Below the pieces are notes generated by a model, which saw only the letters and a program-made list of their open reading frames with translations, did not search any database and was not told where the DNA came from. Below are positions 53,124-62,085 of a DNA stretch of 64,000 nt, piece by piece. Where the stretch lies: contig NZ_APNG01000013.1 in NCBI RefSeq assembly GCF_040361255.1, forward strand, positions 1 through 64,000, written 5' to 3'. Positions within the stretch are counted from its first letter, which is position 1, and each line of letters starts with the position of its first letter. The stretch is from Salinisphaera sp040361255 (lineage in GTDB: Bacteria > Pseudomonadota > Gammaproteobacteria > Nevskiales > Salinisphaeraceae). A program made the translations under genes and the position numbers.

Positions 53124-53537
53124 TTATCCCCGCGCATTGCGCTCGCGCAGGGCATCACGAATTTCGGTGAGCAGGGTTTCCTGCACCGAGGGGGCGGGTG
53201 GTGCGCTGGGCGCTTCGGCTTCCTTGCGCTTGAGCGAGTTCATGGCCCGCACCACGACGAACATCGCAAACGCCACGATCACGAAACTGATCACCGTCTG
53301 TACGAACGCGCCGTAATTGAGGGTCACTGCCGGCGTTTCGCCCACGGCCTGGCGCAGGGTCACACTCAACCCGGAAAAATCCACGCCGCCGATCAGCAGC
53401 CCCAGCGGCGGCGAGATGATGTCGGCGACCAGCGACGACACGATCTTTCCGAACGCCGAACCGATCACCAGCCCCACGGCCAGATCGATGACATTGCCGC
53501 GCACGGCGAATGCCTTGAACTCAGTCAACAAACCCAT
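53124..53537 (-). CDS. mscL: Large-conductance mechanosensitive channel MscL
   Basis: A 137-residue MscL, an inner-membrane pressure-release channel opened by hypo-osmotic shock. The N-terminus GLLTEFKAFAVRGNVIDLAV and the first helix GLVIGSAFGKIVSSLVADII are diagnostic. A periplasmic loop, the second helix (FVQTVISFVIVAFAMFVVVR) and the cytoplasmic helix (TLLTEIRDALRERNARG) follow. The start at 53537 gives the family length. It fits with the osmoregulated glucan genes elsewhere in the window. Confidence 0.97.
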   Translation of the reverse strand: MGLLTEFKAFAVRGNVIDLAVGLVIGSAFGKIVSSLVADIISPPLGLLIGGVDFSGLSVTLRQAVGETPAVTLNYGAFVQTVISFVIVAFAMFVVVRAMNSLKRKEAEAPSAPPAPSVQETLLTEIRDALRERNARG

Positions 53538-53609
53538 GATTCGCCCCGATGTTTGCAACGCGTATGCGTCGCTGCGAATCATAGTCCGTGCGCTGTGCCT
53601 GCGGCAGTA

Positions 53610-54029
53610 TTATTCCCAGCCAATCGGCTCGTAACCCTGTTCGGCCAGGCAGCGATTCACATAGCCACGATAGACCGGCGCCGGATCATTACGGTCGAAC
53701 ATGCCGCGAATCAGCCCGGCGGTGGCACCGCCGGCCGCCCCGGCGATCGCGCCCCGAGTGGCGCTGCCATAGATCGCGCCGCCGACAGCACCGCCCGCAC
53801 CGCCGATCGCACCGCTTTCGGCCGTGCGTCGGGCGACATCGCCGTGGGAATAATCCAGCCCGGCCGCATCGGCGCGTCGCATGCAGGCCTCGATGGCCTG
53901 CTGACCGGCCGCCTCACCACGTTGCTGCAGGGTGGCGTTGGGATAAAGCACCGGTTTCTGGCTGGCACAGGCCGTCAGCGCCAGCAGCGCCGCCGTAGCC
54001 AGTCCGAAACGCCATGATCTTGCTTGCAT
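53610..54029 (-). CDS. Glycine-zipper lipoprotein
   Basis: A 139-residue lipoprotein with lipobox LTAC (Cys21). The centre (about 70-108) is a glycine zipper, ESGAIGGAGGAVGGAIYGSA followed by GAIAGAAGGATAGLI, which can span or insert into membranes. The end, PVYRGYVNRCLAEQGYEPIG, is a common tail of this lipoprotein group. The ATG overlaps the stop of the upstream thioredoxin-fold gene as TGATG, so translation is coupled. Function is unknown. Confidence 0.82.
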   Translation of the reverse strand: MQARSWRFGLATAALLALTACASQKPVLYPNATLQQRGEAAGQQAIEACMRRADAAGLDYSHGDVARRTAESGAIGGAGGAVGGAIYGSATRGAIAGAAGGATAGLIRGMFDRNDPAPVYRGYVNRCLAEQGYEPIGWE

Positions 54030-54706
54030 CAGTTTTGCCTCGCTTGGCTGGCGTAGGTCGTATGCAGGTAGCGCACGATATCGTCCGATTCGTACATCCG
54101 CGTATCGGTATTGGGGTCGATCAGGTACGGCACCTGCAAGCGCCCGGTCTGTTCCATCATCTGCTTGCGATTACGCCCTTCGACCGGCGTATCGGCAAAG
54201 AACTTTTCGCGCACCCAGGGCGGGCCCATATCGGCATTCACCGCCTTGCCCATATTGCGCAGTACATAGGCCAACTCCAGTTCGCACAGCGTTTCGCGCA
54301 CGATGCGCGAAAACGGGCTGGATTCGAAGCTGTAGAGCTCCAGCGGCTGCGCCGGGCCGTCGCCGCCACCTTGCGCACGCGTGCCGGCAAAGCCGCGCAG
54401 TGCGCTGGCCGCGCTGGAGCCCAGTTGTGCGCGCCGACCCGGCGCGCTGGCCTGACGGCGATGTCCCGTGCCGTAGTGCGCGCGCAGATGGGCGATGATA
54501 TCGGCCGATTCGTAGAGCACGTCGCCGGTGTTGTCGTCGACGAGCAAGGGGAACTGCATGCGCCCGCCCACGCGTTCGGCTTCGGGCCGCCAACGGCTGC
54601 CACCGCGCGGACAGGGATAGATCACCGCATCCAGATCCAGCTCGGTGAGCGTTTCGCGCACCAGCCGACAGAACGGGCAACCTTCGTATTCGTAGAGTTT
54701 GAGCAT
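54029..54706 (-). CDS. Protein with two tandem glutaredoxin/GST N-terminal (thioredoxin-fold) domains
   Basis: A 225-residue protein made of two successive GST-N/glutaredoxin-like modules. The first has the redox-type motif YEYEGCPFCRLVRETLTELD (CPFC) and the end block MQFPLLVDDNTGDVLYESAD. The second repeats the layout, LYSFESSPFSRIVRETLCEL and LQVPYLIDPNTDTRMYESDD, but its motif is SPFS, so both redox cysteines are gone. The linker (about 85-115) is Arg/Ala/Gly-rich. The first domain could be redox-active and the second structural or glutathione-binding. The start at 54706 begins the first fold directly. It is coupled to the glycine-zipper lipoprotein gene. Confidence 0.82.
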   Translation of the reverse strand: MLKLYEYEGCPFCRLVRETLTELDLDAVIYPCPRGGSRWRPEAERVGGRMQFPLLVDDNTGDVLYESADIIAHLRAHYGTGHRRQASAPGRRAQLGSSAASALRGFAGTRAQGGGDGPAQPLELYSFESSPFSRIVRETLCELELAYVLRNMGKAVNADMGPPWVREKFFADTPVEGRNRKQMMEQTGRLQVPYLIDPNTDTRMYESDDIVRYLHTTYASQARQN

Positions 54707-54739
54707 TGTTTCCGGCTGACGCGATGTGCGTGCCGCCCT

Positions 54740-55007
54740 AGGGCGTGTCGTCATGAGATAAGGCGGCGCATCGGCGGCCAAGCCGCGGCAAGACAAGGCA
54801 TCGCGAGCGTCGCGTGGTTGTTCCACGTAAGCGAGCGATAACGCAGGATTGCCGGGGCTTGGCCGTCGACCCTCCGGGTTGTCCGCGCCGGACGCGCCAT
54901 GCGGCGTTGCGGGCCTTGACCGTGGCGGGCCACGCTCGGCGGCCCGCGCCTTGCCTGACACGCCCGGCGCGGGCAATGCGACGTCATATCTCATGATGAC
55001 ACGCCCT
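54740..55007. mobile_element. MITE-like element with 21-bp terminal inverted repeats
   Basis: AGGGCGTGTCGTCATGAGATA (54740-54760, one base longer than quoted motif limits allow elsewhere) is matched by the reverse complement at 54987-55007 with a single mismatch (20 of 21). The 268-bp interior has no plausible transposase. No clear target-site duplication was found. It occupies the gap between the GST-N protein gene and queA. Confidence 0.65.
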
Positions 55008-55210
55008 TGTACCACGCCAACCGCGGGCCGTGCTCGCGAGCGTGGACGTGAGTGCATTGATCAACTGCATCCCGGCGTCTCGTTGCATCGAAAACACGTA
55101 GTTTACGCGTGCTTTCGTGCGCCAGGCTGAACGCCGCGACTTGTCCGCGCGCGCGCATCTGGCCAGAATCCGCGGCCCGCGCCACTCTTTGCACGAATCG
55201 GGCCGAAACG
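55008..55210. other. Upstream region of queA
   Basis: About 200 bp between the MITE-like element and the queA start. No gene is supported. It should contain the queA promoter, but no convincing pair of hexamers was recognised. Confidence 0.4.
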
Positions 55211-56239
55211 ATGGACAAGCACGACTTCGACTACCACCTGCCGGCCGAGGCGATCGCCCAAACGCCGCTGGCCGAGCGCAGTGCCTCGAAGCTGCTCACC
55301 CTCGACCGGCACACGGGCGCGCTCGTCGATGGCCGTATCCGCAACCTGGTCGCGCGTCTCGCGCCGGGCGATCTGCTGGTATTCAACGATACACGCGTGC
55401 TCGCCGCGCGCCTGTTCGGCCACAAGGCCAGCGGCGGCGCGGTCGAGGTGATGCTCGAGCGTATTCTCGATTCCAGGCGTATTTCGGCCAAGATCCGGGC
55501 CAACAAACCGCCGCGGGCGGGCACCGTAATCGAAATCGGTGAGACCACGCTGCAGGTCGAAGCGCGCGAAGGCGAGCTGTATACGCTCGTTCAGACGAGC
55601 GGCGCGTCCATCGCCGACATGCTCGACCGCCACGGCCACGTACCGCTGCCGCCGTATATCCGGCGCGAGGACACGCCGGCCGATCGCAGCCGTTACCAGA
55701 CCGTCTGGGCACGCCACGACGGCGCCGTGGCCGCACCGACCGCCGGGCTGCATTTCGATGACGCCCTGCTCGCCGCACTGAAAGCCCAGGGGGTGGAATT
55801 CGGCTATGCCACGCTGCATGTCGGCTCGGGTACCTACCAGCGCCTGCGCGAGGGCGATCTGGCCGATCAGCGCCTGCACGCGGAACGCGTACACGTACCT
55901 GCCACGCTATGCGAACAGATCGCGTCCGCGAAGGCGCGCGGCGCGCGCGTGGTCGCGGTCGGCACCACCGTAGTGCGCAGCCTGGAAAGTGCGGCCCGCC
56001 AGCCGGGCAGCGAAGGGCGTATCGCCCCCTTCGAGGGCGAAACCGCCCTGTTTCTCAAACCCGGCGACGCCTTTCACGTGGTCGATGCCATGGTCACCAA
56101 TTTTCACGAGCCGCAATCGAGCCTGCTGATGCTGGTGAGCGCCTTCGCCGGGCGCGACAACGTATTCGCGGCCTACGAACACGCCAAGCGATCAGGCTAC
56201 CGGTTTCTCAGCTACGGCGATGCCATGTTCATCGGCTAG
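55211..56239 (+). CDS. queA: S-adenosylmethionine:tRNA ribosyltransferase-isomerase
   Basis: A 342-residue enzyme that adds the epoxyqueuosine ring to preQ1-modified tRNA using SAM as ribosyl donor. The start MDKHDFDYHLPAEAIAQTPL, LVFNDTRVLAARLFGHKASG, YQTVWARHDGAVAAPTAGLH, LHVGSGTYQRLREGDL and TNFHEPQSSLLMLVSAFAG are all family blocks. The start at 55211 is fixed by these. The usual downstream partner tgt is absent; the next gene is on the opposite strand. Confidence 0.97.
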   Translation: MDKHDFDYHLPAEAIAQTPLAERSASKLLTLDRHTGALVDGRIRNLVARLAPGDLLVFNDTRVLAARLFGHKASGGAVEVMLERILDSRRISAKIRANKPPRAGTVIEIGETTLQVEAREGELYTLVQTSGASIADMLDRHGHVPLPPYIRREDTPADRSRYQTVWARHDGAVAAPTAGLHFDDALLAALKAQGVEFGYATLHVGSGTYQRLREGDLADQRLHAERVHVPATLCEQIASAKARGARVVAVGTTVVRSLESAARQPGSEGRIAPFEGETALFLKPGDAFHVVDAMVTNFHEPQSSLLMLVSAFAGRDNVFAAYEHAKRSGYRFLSYGDAMFIG

Positions 56240-56256
56240 CTACCGACGGCCCTGGC

Positions 56257-57051
56257 CTAGACGGCGCGCCCGAGCCCCACGCGGCGTACCCAGGCTTCGA
56301 TCAGGCTATAGGCACCGAAAGCGAGCACGCCCAGGCCCAGCGCGCCGAGCAGCAGCCGGCCATAGCTTTGTTCCTGCACCCAGAGCATGACCCCCTCGAT
56401 ACCGCGTGCTTCGGAGGCATCGAGGGTGAGCGCGGCGTTGATCACGAACGCGCCGATGCCCACGAACAGCAGCCCGCGTGCGATCAGCCCCACCCGGCTG
56501 ACCGGATCGATCCAGCGCATCGCCGCAGCCGGGGCATCGAACCAGCGCCGGAACCCGCCGCTCCAGCCCTTGTAGATATGCGCGATGCCGGCGCCGGCAA
56601 TAATCACCCCGCCGATCACCACCAGCGTCGGGCCGAACGGCCAGTCCAGGGTGCGCGCCACCGCGCTCTGCACGGGCTTGCTGTTGCTGTCGCTCAGGCG
56701 CATGGCGATCTCGACACAGGCAAAGGCCAGCGAGGCATGCATGATCGCGCTCACCAGCAGGCCGATACGCACGACCAGACCACCCGGCTTCCAGCCGTGT
56801 TCATCGACATCCAGGGTGGTTTGCACCAGCCGCCACACGCTATAGGCGGCCAGCCCCACGGCCAGGCCGATTAAAGCGATCTGACCGCCGGAATGGGTAC
56901 TGATTTCCTGCATCGCGCCGCGCACATCGCGGGCCTGTTCGAACTCCAGCGCCGCATTGATGGCGAGCACGCCAACGGTCACATAAACCAGCCCGCGTGC
57001 GGCGTAGCCGATCCGTGCAATCCAGCGCACGCCGGAACGTGTGTAAGTCAT
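56257..57051 (-). CDS. DUF1206-family six-helix membrane protein
   Basis: A 264-residue membrane protein formed by three repeats of a two-helix unit. Each repeat contains an IARIGYAARGLVYVTVGVLA-like block (residues about 9-28, with related blocks at VVRIGLLVSAIMHASLAFAC and RVGLIARGLLFVGIGAFVIN), the signature of DUF1206. The function of this family is unknown. The start at 57051 has an AAGGGCG site. It converges with queA and is divergent from the PAP2 gene. Confidence 0.85.
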   Translation of the reverse strand: MTYTRSGVRWIARIGYAARGLVYVTVGVLAINAALEFEQARDVRGAMQEISTHSGGQIALIGLAVGLAAYSVWRLVQTTLDVDEHGWKPGGLVVRIGLLVSAIMHASLAFACVEIAMRLSDSNSKPVQSAVARTLDWPFGPTLVVIGGVIIAGAGIAHIYKGWSGGFRRWFDAPAAAMRWIDPVSRVGLIARGLLFVGIGAFVINAALTLDASEARGIEGVMLWVQEQSYGRLLLGALGLGVLAFGAYSLIEAWVRRVGLGRAV

Positions 57052-57146
57052 TCGTTCGCCCTTGTTTGGCCGGATGATCGTGGCCGTGTCACATGCCTGC
57101 AACAGCGTGGGTATACTCGCGCCAAGCTTTGATTCCCGGTATTACC

Positions 57147-58004
57147 ATGGCGCCCTTGCCATTCTGGCAACTATTGCTCGGCTTTGTCGGTTTATTGGTC
57201 ATAGGCCATTTCGTGGCCTGGTGGCTATGGCGGGCGCTCGCATTTTCCGGGCCACGCCTGGGCCGCGGCATCAGCGGGCTGGCCTATCGCCGCCGCCTGC
57301 TGACCACCTTGCAACGCCGTGCACCGAAAACCACGGCGGTCGTCGGCGCGCGCCTGAGCGTCGAACGGTTCACCGGTCTGCCGTTGACCCTGTTCGTCGG
57401 CCTCGCACTGTATCTGATCGTGCTCGCGGCGGGACTGCTCGAAGACCTGTTCGAAGGCGAGGAACTCGTTGCGTTCGACCAGCACGTCAACGAGGCCCTC
57501 GCGGTGCTGCGCGACCCGCACTTTCTCAAGCTCGTCAACGGCATCACTTCGCTGGCCAATCTGGAAACCCTGGTCGCGATCACGATCGTATCCATCGGTT
57601 TTCTGTGGGCCCACCGACGTTTCAGCTATATCCCGGGGCTGCTGCTGACCGTGATCGGCTCGCAATCGATCGCCTATATCGGCAAATACGCCATCGATCG
57701 CGACCGGCCGGATTTCCTCACCTTCGCCAGCGCCAGCACGCCGTCTTTTCCCAGCGGTCATGCGACCGGCGCGATCGCCGTCTACGGCTTCATCGTCTAT
57801 GCCATCGCCCGCGACATGCCCGGCGTGCGCCGGCGCTTCGAGCTGGGCTACTGGGGCTGTGCGCTCATCGCTTCGATCGCCGCCAGCCGGGCGATTCTGT
57901 CGGTGCATTTCGCCAGCGATATCGCCGCCGGGCTGCTGGTGGGCGGCTTCTGGCTATTGTCCGGTTTTGCGCTGACCGAATTCCTGCGTCAGCGCGAACA
58001 TTGA
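57147..58004 (+). CDS. PAP2-superfamily membrane phosphatase
   Basis: A 285-residue membrane phosphatase with the three acid-phosphatase motifs: KYAIDRDRPD, PSFPSGHATG and SRAILSVHFASDIAAG, separated by hydrophobic helices. Such enzymes hydrolyse phosphatidic acid, phosphatidylglycerol phosphate or undecaprenyl pyrophosphate in the inner membrane; which one cannot be told. The N-terminal region (about 1-85) adds a helix and an Arg-rich cytoplasmic stretch. The start at 57147 (MAPLPFWQLLLG) begins at the first helix. It converges with the Kef-type antiporter gene, 10 bp between stops. Confidence 0.9.
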   Translation: MAPLPFWQLLLGFVGLLVIGHFVAWWLWRALAFSGPRLGRGISGLAYRRRLLTTLQRRAPKTTAVVGARLSVERFTGLPLTLFVGLALYLIVLAAGLLEDLFEGEELVAFDQHVNEALAVLRDPHFLKLVNGITSLANLETLVAITIVSIGFLWAHRRFSYIPGLLLTVIGSQSIAYIGKYAIDRDRPDFLTFASASTPSFPSGHATGAIAVYGFIVYAIARDMPGVRRRFELGYWGCALIASIAASRAILSVHFASDIAAGLLVGGFWLLSGFALTEFLRQREH

Positions 58005-58014
58005 CCGCAAACGC

Positions 58015-59811
58015 TTATTTGCGCGCCTCGTCGTCGGCGTGATCGGCGGCATCGCGCTCGAACTGTTCCTCGAGCTCCTGGGCGGCTTCCATCACCAGCT
58101 TGGCATAGCGGGTATCGTCGTCGGCCGCTTCGTAATGCTCGAACAGCCGTTTTTCATCATGGCTGCGAAACATGCGTTTGGCGCGGTCGATTTCGTCGGA
58201 CTTGAAGCCGAGCATGCGCATTGCGTCGCCCGCCAGTTCCAGACTGGATAGAAACGTTTCGCGCTGGAGCACGGTAATACCCAGATCCATCAGCTCGTAG
58301 GCATGGCGGCGATTGCGTGCCCGCGCAATGATCTTGAGATGCGGAAAATGCTCGCGCACGGTACGCGCGGTGGCCAGCGACGCCTCGCGATTGCCAATGG
58401 CCAGCACGAACACACTGGCCTCGTCGGCGCGGGCGGCACGCAACAGCTCCAGGCGCGATGCATCGCCGTAATAGACCTTGTTGCCGTACTTGCGCACGAA
58501 ATCGACCTGATGGACATTGATTTCGAGCGCGGTAAAGCCGATATGCTTGGCCCGCAGCAAGCGGGCCACGATCTGGCCGACACGCCCGAAACCGGCGATG
58601 AGCACCGGATGCTCGGAGCCGTCCGGGGTATCGAAGGTCGGCTCGCTCTTGGGCGTACGCCAGTCGTTGTAATAGGCCACGAGTTTCACGAACAACGGCG
58701 TGAGCACCATCGACAGGGTCACCGTCGCCACCAGCAGATCGGCCTCGGCCTGCACGAACAGGCCGCCGGCCACGGCCGTCGACAGAATGACGAACGCGAA
58801 TTCACCGCCCTGCGGCAGAAAGGCGGCCAGCCCGCGCGAGGCGCTCCAGCTCAGGCGGTGGCGGCGCCCCAGAATGAACAGAATGGCGGCCTTGACCGCG
58901 ATCAGCCCCAGGGTCAGCCCGAGCAGGAACAACGGCTGGGCCGCGATCAGCCCCAGGTTGATCGACATGCCCACGGCAATGAAGAAAAGTCCCAGCAGCA
59001 GATCCTTGAACGGATCGACATTGGCTTCGAGCTCGTGGCGATATTCCGAATCGGCCAGCAGCACCCCGGCCACGAACGCGCCGAGCGCGACCGAAATACC
59101 GGTCGCATTCATCACCACGGCCGTGCCCACCACGATGAGCAGGGTCATGGCGGTGAATATCTCGGGCATGCGCGTAGCCGCGACCAGCCGGAAGATCGGG
59201 CGCAACAGATAGTGACCGCCAACCACCATCGCCGCCATCACCAGCGCGATCTTGCTGGTTTCCCACAGGGCACCGAGAAAGCTCACCGACTCGCTGCCCG
59301 ACGACAGCAACGGCAAGAGCGCGAGAATGGGAATGACGGCCAGATCCTGAAACAACAGGATCGCGAATGCCGCACGCCCGTGCTTGGCGGTCAGTTCACC
59401 GCGCTCGGCCAGCAGTTGCAGGGCAAAGGCGGTCGAGGATAACGCCAGCGCCAGCCCGGCCACGATCGCCGGCGCGGGCGGCAGCGACAGCAGCAACGAG
59501 GCTGCCAGCGCCAGCGCGGCCGCGCTCAGACCGACCTGCAACCCGCCCAGACCGATGATGGCCTTGCGTAGCGCCCATAATCGTTTGGGCTGCATCTCCA
59601 GGCCGATGATGAACAACAACAGCACAACGCCGAATTCGGCAATATGCAGCACTTCCTCGACTTCGCTGATCAGCCCCAGACACCAGGGGCCAATGACCAC
59701 GCCCGCGCCCAGATAGCCCAGCACCGAACCCAGGCCCAGGCGCTGGGCGATCGGCACGGCCACCACCGCCGCAGCCAGAAAAATCGCGATTTCCTCGAGT
59801 AACGGCTCCAC
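58015..59811 (-). CDS. CPA2-family cation:proton antiporter with RCK (TrkA-N) domain, Kef-type
   Basis: A 598-residue Kef-like potassium/proton antiporter. The N-terminal 380 residues form about 12 helices with the exchanger motifs (LGLGSVLGYLGAGVVIGPWC, LFIIGLEMQPKRLWALRKAI, LALSSTAFALQLLAERGEL, FVAGVLLADSEYRHELEANV). The cytoplasmic RCK domain (about 405-525) has the NAD-binding loop PVLIAGFGRVGQIVARLL and GDASRLELLRAARADEA. In E. coli, KefB/C are gated by glutathione adducts. The start is a GTG with a GGAG site 5 bp upstream. No KefG/F ancillary gene is adjacent. Confidence 0.92.
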   Translation of the reverse strand: MEPLLEEIAIFLAAAVVAVPIAQRLGLGSVLGYLGAGVVIGPWCLGLISEVEEVLHIAEFGVVLLLFIIGLEMQPKRLWALRKAIIGLGGLQVGLSAAALALAASLLLSLPPAPAIVAGLALALSSTAFALQLLAERGELTAKHGRAAFAILLFQDLAVIPILALLPLLSSGSESVSFLGALWETSKIALVMAAMVVGGHYLLRPIFRLVAATRMPEIFTAMTLLIVVGTAVVMNATGISVALGAFVAGVLLADSEYRHELEANVDPFKDLLLGLFFIAVGMSINLGLIAAQPLFLLGLTLGLIAVKAAILFILGRRHRLSWSASRGLAAFLPQGGEFAFVILSTAVAGGLFVQAEADLLVATVTLSMVLTPLFVKLVAYYNDWRTPKSEPTFDTPDGSEHPVLIAGFGRVGQIVARLLRAKHIGFTALEINVHQVDFVRKYGNKVYYGDASRLELLRAARADEASVFVLAIGNREASLATARTVREHFPHLKIIARARNRRHAYELMDLGITVLQRETFLSSLELAGDAMRMLGFKSDEIDRAKRMFRSHDEKRLFEHYEAADDDTRYAKLVMEAAQELEEQFERDAADHADDEARK

Positions 59812-59888
59812 CCTGTCTCCCGGTCGATCGCCAGTACGGCGTTACTTCAGGCATGATTCTAGCGGAAGCTCGACAAGAGAAAGACGCG

Positions 59889-60722
59889 ATGCCGGCAACG
59901 AGAATTCATCACCTGAACTGCGCGAGCATGCATCCGCTGGGCCGGCCGTTACTGGAGCACCCGGGCCAACTGCAGGACTTCCATGGCCTGGTCTGTCATT
60001 GTCTGCTTATCGAAACCGAGGCCGGGCTGATTCTGGTCGATACCGGGCTCGGCGTGGCCGATGTCACGCAGGGGCGCAGCCGCCTCGGCGGCATGTTCTC
60101 GCATGTCGTACGCCCGGCGCTGCGCCACGAGGAAACCGCGCGCCACCAGATCGAGGCGCTCGGCTTTTCGGCCGACGACGTACGCCATATCGTACTCACC
60201 CATCTGGATGTCGATCATGCCGGCGGCATTGGCGATTTTCCGCAGGCACGCGTACACGTACTGGCCAGCGAATATGCCGCGGCGCAGGCACGTCGCCATA
60301 TCAAGGAACGCGATCGCTACCGGCCAGCCCAATGGGCGGCAACCGACGACTGGAAACGCTACGAAGTCGATGGCGAGCGCTGGCAGGGTTTCGACGCGGT
60401 GCGTGCGATCGTCGATAGCGAGCCCGATATTCTGCTGGTGCCGTTGACCGGGCATACCCGCGGGCATGCCGCGATCGCCGTACGCGCCGAAACCGGCTGG
60501 CTGCTGCATGCCGGCGATGCCTATTTTCATCGCGACGAAATCGGCCAGCGCCCCTGTTGCCCGTTCGGACTCAAAATGTTCGAGCGCCTGATGGCCGTCG
60601 ACAACCGTGACCGCGCCCGTAATCAGGCACGGCTGCGTGAACTCGCACTCAGCGCATCGGATATCGACATATTCTGTAGCCACGATCCGGTCGAATTCGC
60701 CCGCGCCAGCGGCAGCCGTTGA
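59889..60722 (+). CDS. Metallo-beta-lactamase fold hydrolase
   Basis: A 277-residue MBL-fold enzyme resembling the lactonase branch. The metal-binding motif reads THLDVDHAGG (104-113), an HxDxDH variant of HxHxDH with Asp in place of the second His. Further ligands lie in LTGHTRGHAAIAV, LHAGDAYFH and IFCSHDPVEF. LVDTGLGVADV matches the usual strand before the site. The substrate is unknown; lactones and thioesters are known for this fold. The start at 59889 was preferred over 59853 on a GAGAAAG site. It is followed by an FMN oxidase gene on the same strand 47 bp later. Confidence 0.85.
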   Translation: MPATRIHHLNCASMHPLGRPLLEHPGQLQDFHGLVCHCLLIETEAGLILVDTGLGVADVTQGRSRLGGMFSHVVRPALRHEETARHQIEALGFSADDVRHIVLTHLDVDHAGGIGDFPQARVHVLASEYAAAQARRHIKERDRYRPAQWAATDDWKRYEVDGERWQGFDAVRAIVDSEPDILLVPLTGHTRGHAAIAVRAETGWLLHAGDAYFHRDEIGQRPCCPFGLKMFERLMAVDNRDRARNQARLRELALSASDIDIFCSHDPVEFARASGSR

Positions 60723-60769
60723 GTCGCAGTTGCTAAGCTCGTGGCCACGGCCCGACAACAACAATACCC

Positions 60770-62074
60770 ATGAGCCAGCCCCCGCAACCCACCGGCGCGC
60801 TTGCCCGTCAGCAGGCGATCTATAGCAACGGCATGTCCGGCGCCCGGCCGACGGTGCCGACCGACTATGCCGCGCTGGAAGCCGCGGCCGAAAAGGCGAT
60901 GTCGGAACAGGCCTATGCCTATATCGCCGGCGGCGCCGGGCGCGAATCCACCATGACCGCCAACCGGCGTGCCTTCGAGCGCTGGCGCATCGTGCCGCGC
61001 ATGCTGCGCGATGTCGAAGCACGCGACACGACGACGACATTGTTCGGCCGGCGCCTGAATACCCCGTTCGTGCTGTGCCCGATCGGCGTGCTCGAAATGG
61101 CCCATGCCGATGCGGATATCGCGGTCGCGCGGGCCGCGGCCGCGCGCGGTGTGCCGATGCTGTTCTCCAATCAGGCCAGCCGCTCGATGGAGGAGTGCAC
61201 CGCGGCCATGCAGGACATCAATCCCGATGCGCCGCGCTGGTTCCAGCTCTACTGGTCGAAATCCGACGCGCTGGTGGAATCGCTGGTGGCGCGGGCCGAG
61301 GCCTGCGGCTGCGAAGCGATCGTGGTGACCCTGGATACCACTTTGCTGGGCTGGCGCTCACGCGACCTGGATCTGGCCCATCTGCCGTTTCTGCTCGGTC
61401 AGGGCATCGCCCAGTACACATCGGACCCGGTATTTCGGGCCAGCCTCGCCGACGTGCCCGACGATGGCCCGCGCCCGAAGATCAACACGCGCACGCTGCG
61501 TAACGTCCTCGCCGCGGCCCGACATTATCCGGGCTCGAGCCTGCGCGCGCTGACCAGCGGACAGGCGCTGGCGGCCGTGCGTCAGTTCATCGCCACCTAT
61601 TCACGCCCGAATATCACCTGGGCCGATCTGGCCTGGCTACGCCAGCGCACCAAGCTGCCGATCGTGCTCAAGGGCATTCTCGATGGCGAGGATGCGCGGC
61701 TCGCCGTCGAACACGGCGTGGACGGGCTGATTGTGTCCAATCACGGCGGCCGCCAGGTCGACGGCGCACGGGCCAGCCTGGATGCGCTGGTCGAAGTGGT
61801 GGCCGCCGCGCCCGAGCTGCCGGTCATCCTCGACTCGGGCGTGCGCGGCGGCGCCGACGTATTCAAGGCACTGGCGCTGGGCGCGAGCGCGGTAGGCATC
61901 GGCCGGCCCTATGCCTATGGTCTGGCCATCGACGGCGAAGCCGGCGTGGGCGCGGTGCTCGATAACCTGGCGGCCGATTTCGAACTGACCATGGCCCTGG
62001 CCGGCTGTCGCGATATCGATGCCATTCGCGCGGGCGCGAGCCGGCTGGTGCGCGACGACCACCGCGCGGACTGA
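60770..62074 (+). CDS. FMN-dependent alpha-hydroxy-acid oxidase (lactate 2-monooxygenase-like)
   Basis: A 434-residue TIM-barrel flavoenzyme that oxidises 2-hydroxy acids. The N-terminal segment (VPTDYAALEAAAEKAMSEQA, YIAGGAGRESTMTANRRAFE, WRIVPRMLRDVEARDTTT) and the PIGVLEMAHADADIAVARAA block resemble the lactate 2-monooxygenase subgroup. The catalytic region is LIVSNHGGRQVDGARASLDA, with the active-site His and FMN-binding Arg, and the phosphate loop is ILDSGVRGGADVFKALALGA. It could act on lactate, glycolate or a similar acid; the exact product (pyruvate plus peroxide, or acetate) is not predictable. Confidence 0.88.
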   Translation: MSQPPQPTGALARQQAIYSNGMSGARPTVPTDYAALEAAAEKAMSEQAYAYIAGGAGRESTMTANRRAFERWRIVPRMLRDVEARDTTTTLFGRRLNTPFVLCPIGVLEMAHADADIAVARAAAARGVPMLFSNQASRSMEECTAAMQDINPDAPRWFQLYWSKSDALVESLVARAEACGCEAIVVTLDTTLLGWRSRDLDLAHLPFLLGQGIAQYTSDPVFRASLADVPDDGPRPKINTRTLRNVLAAARHYPGSSLRALTSGQALAAVRQFIATYSRPNITWADLAWLRQRTKLPIVLKGILDGEDARLAVEHGVDGLIVSNHGGRQVDGARASLDALVEVVAAAPELPVILDSGVRGGADVFKALALGASAVGIGRPYAYGLAIDGEAGVGAVLDNLAADFELTMALAGCRDIDAIRAGASRLVRDDHRAD

Positions 62075-62085
62075 GCCGGCCGGCG

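Noticed and set aside
54821..54832. Half of a parS site (TGTTCCACGT)
   Set aside because: The second half does not follow the TGTTNCACGTGNAACA consensus, and no full site was found anywhere in the window despite parAB being present.
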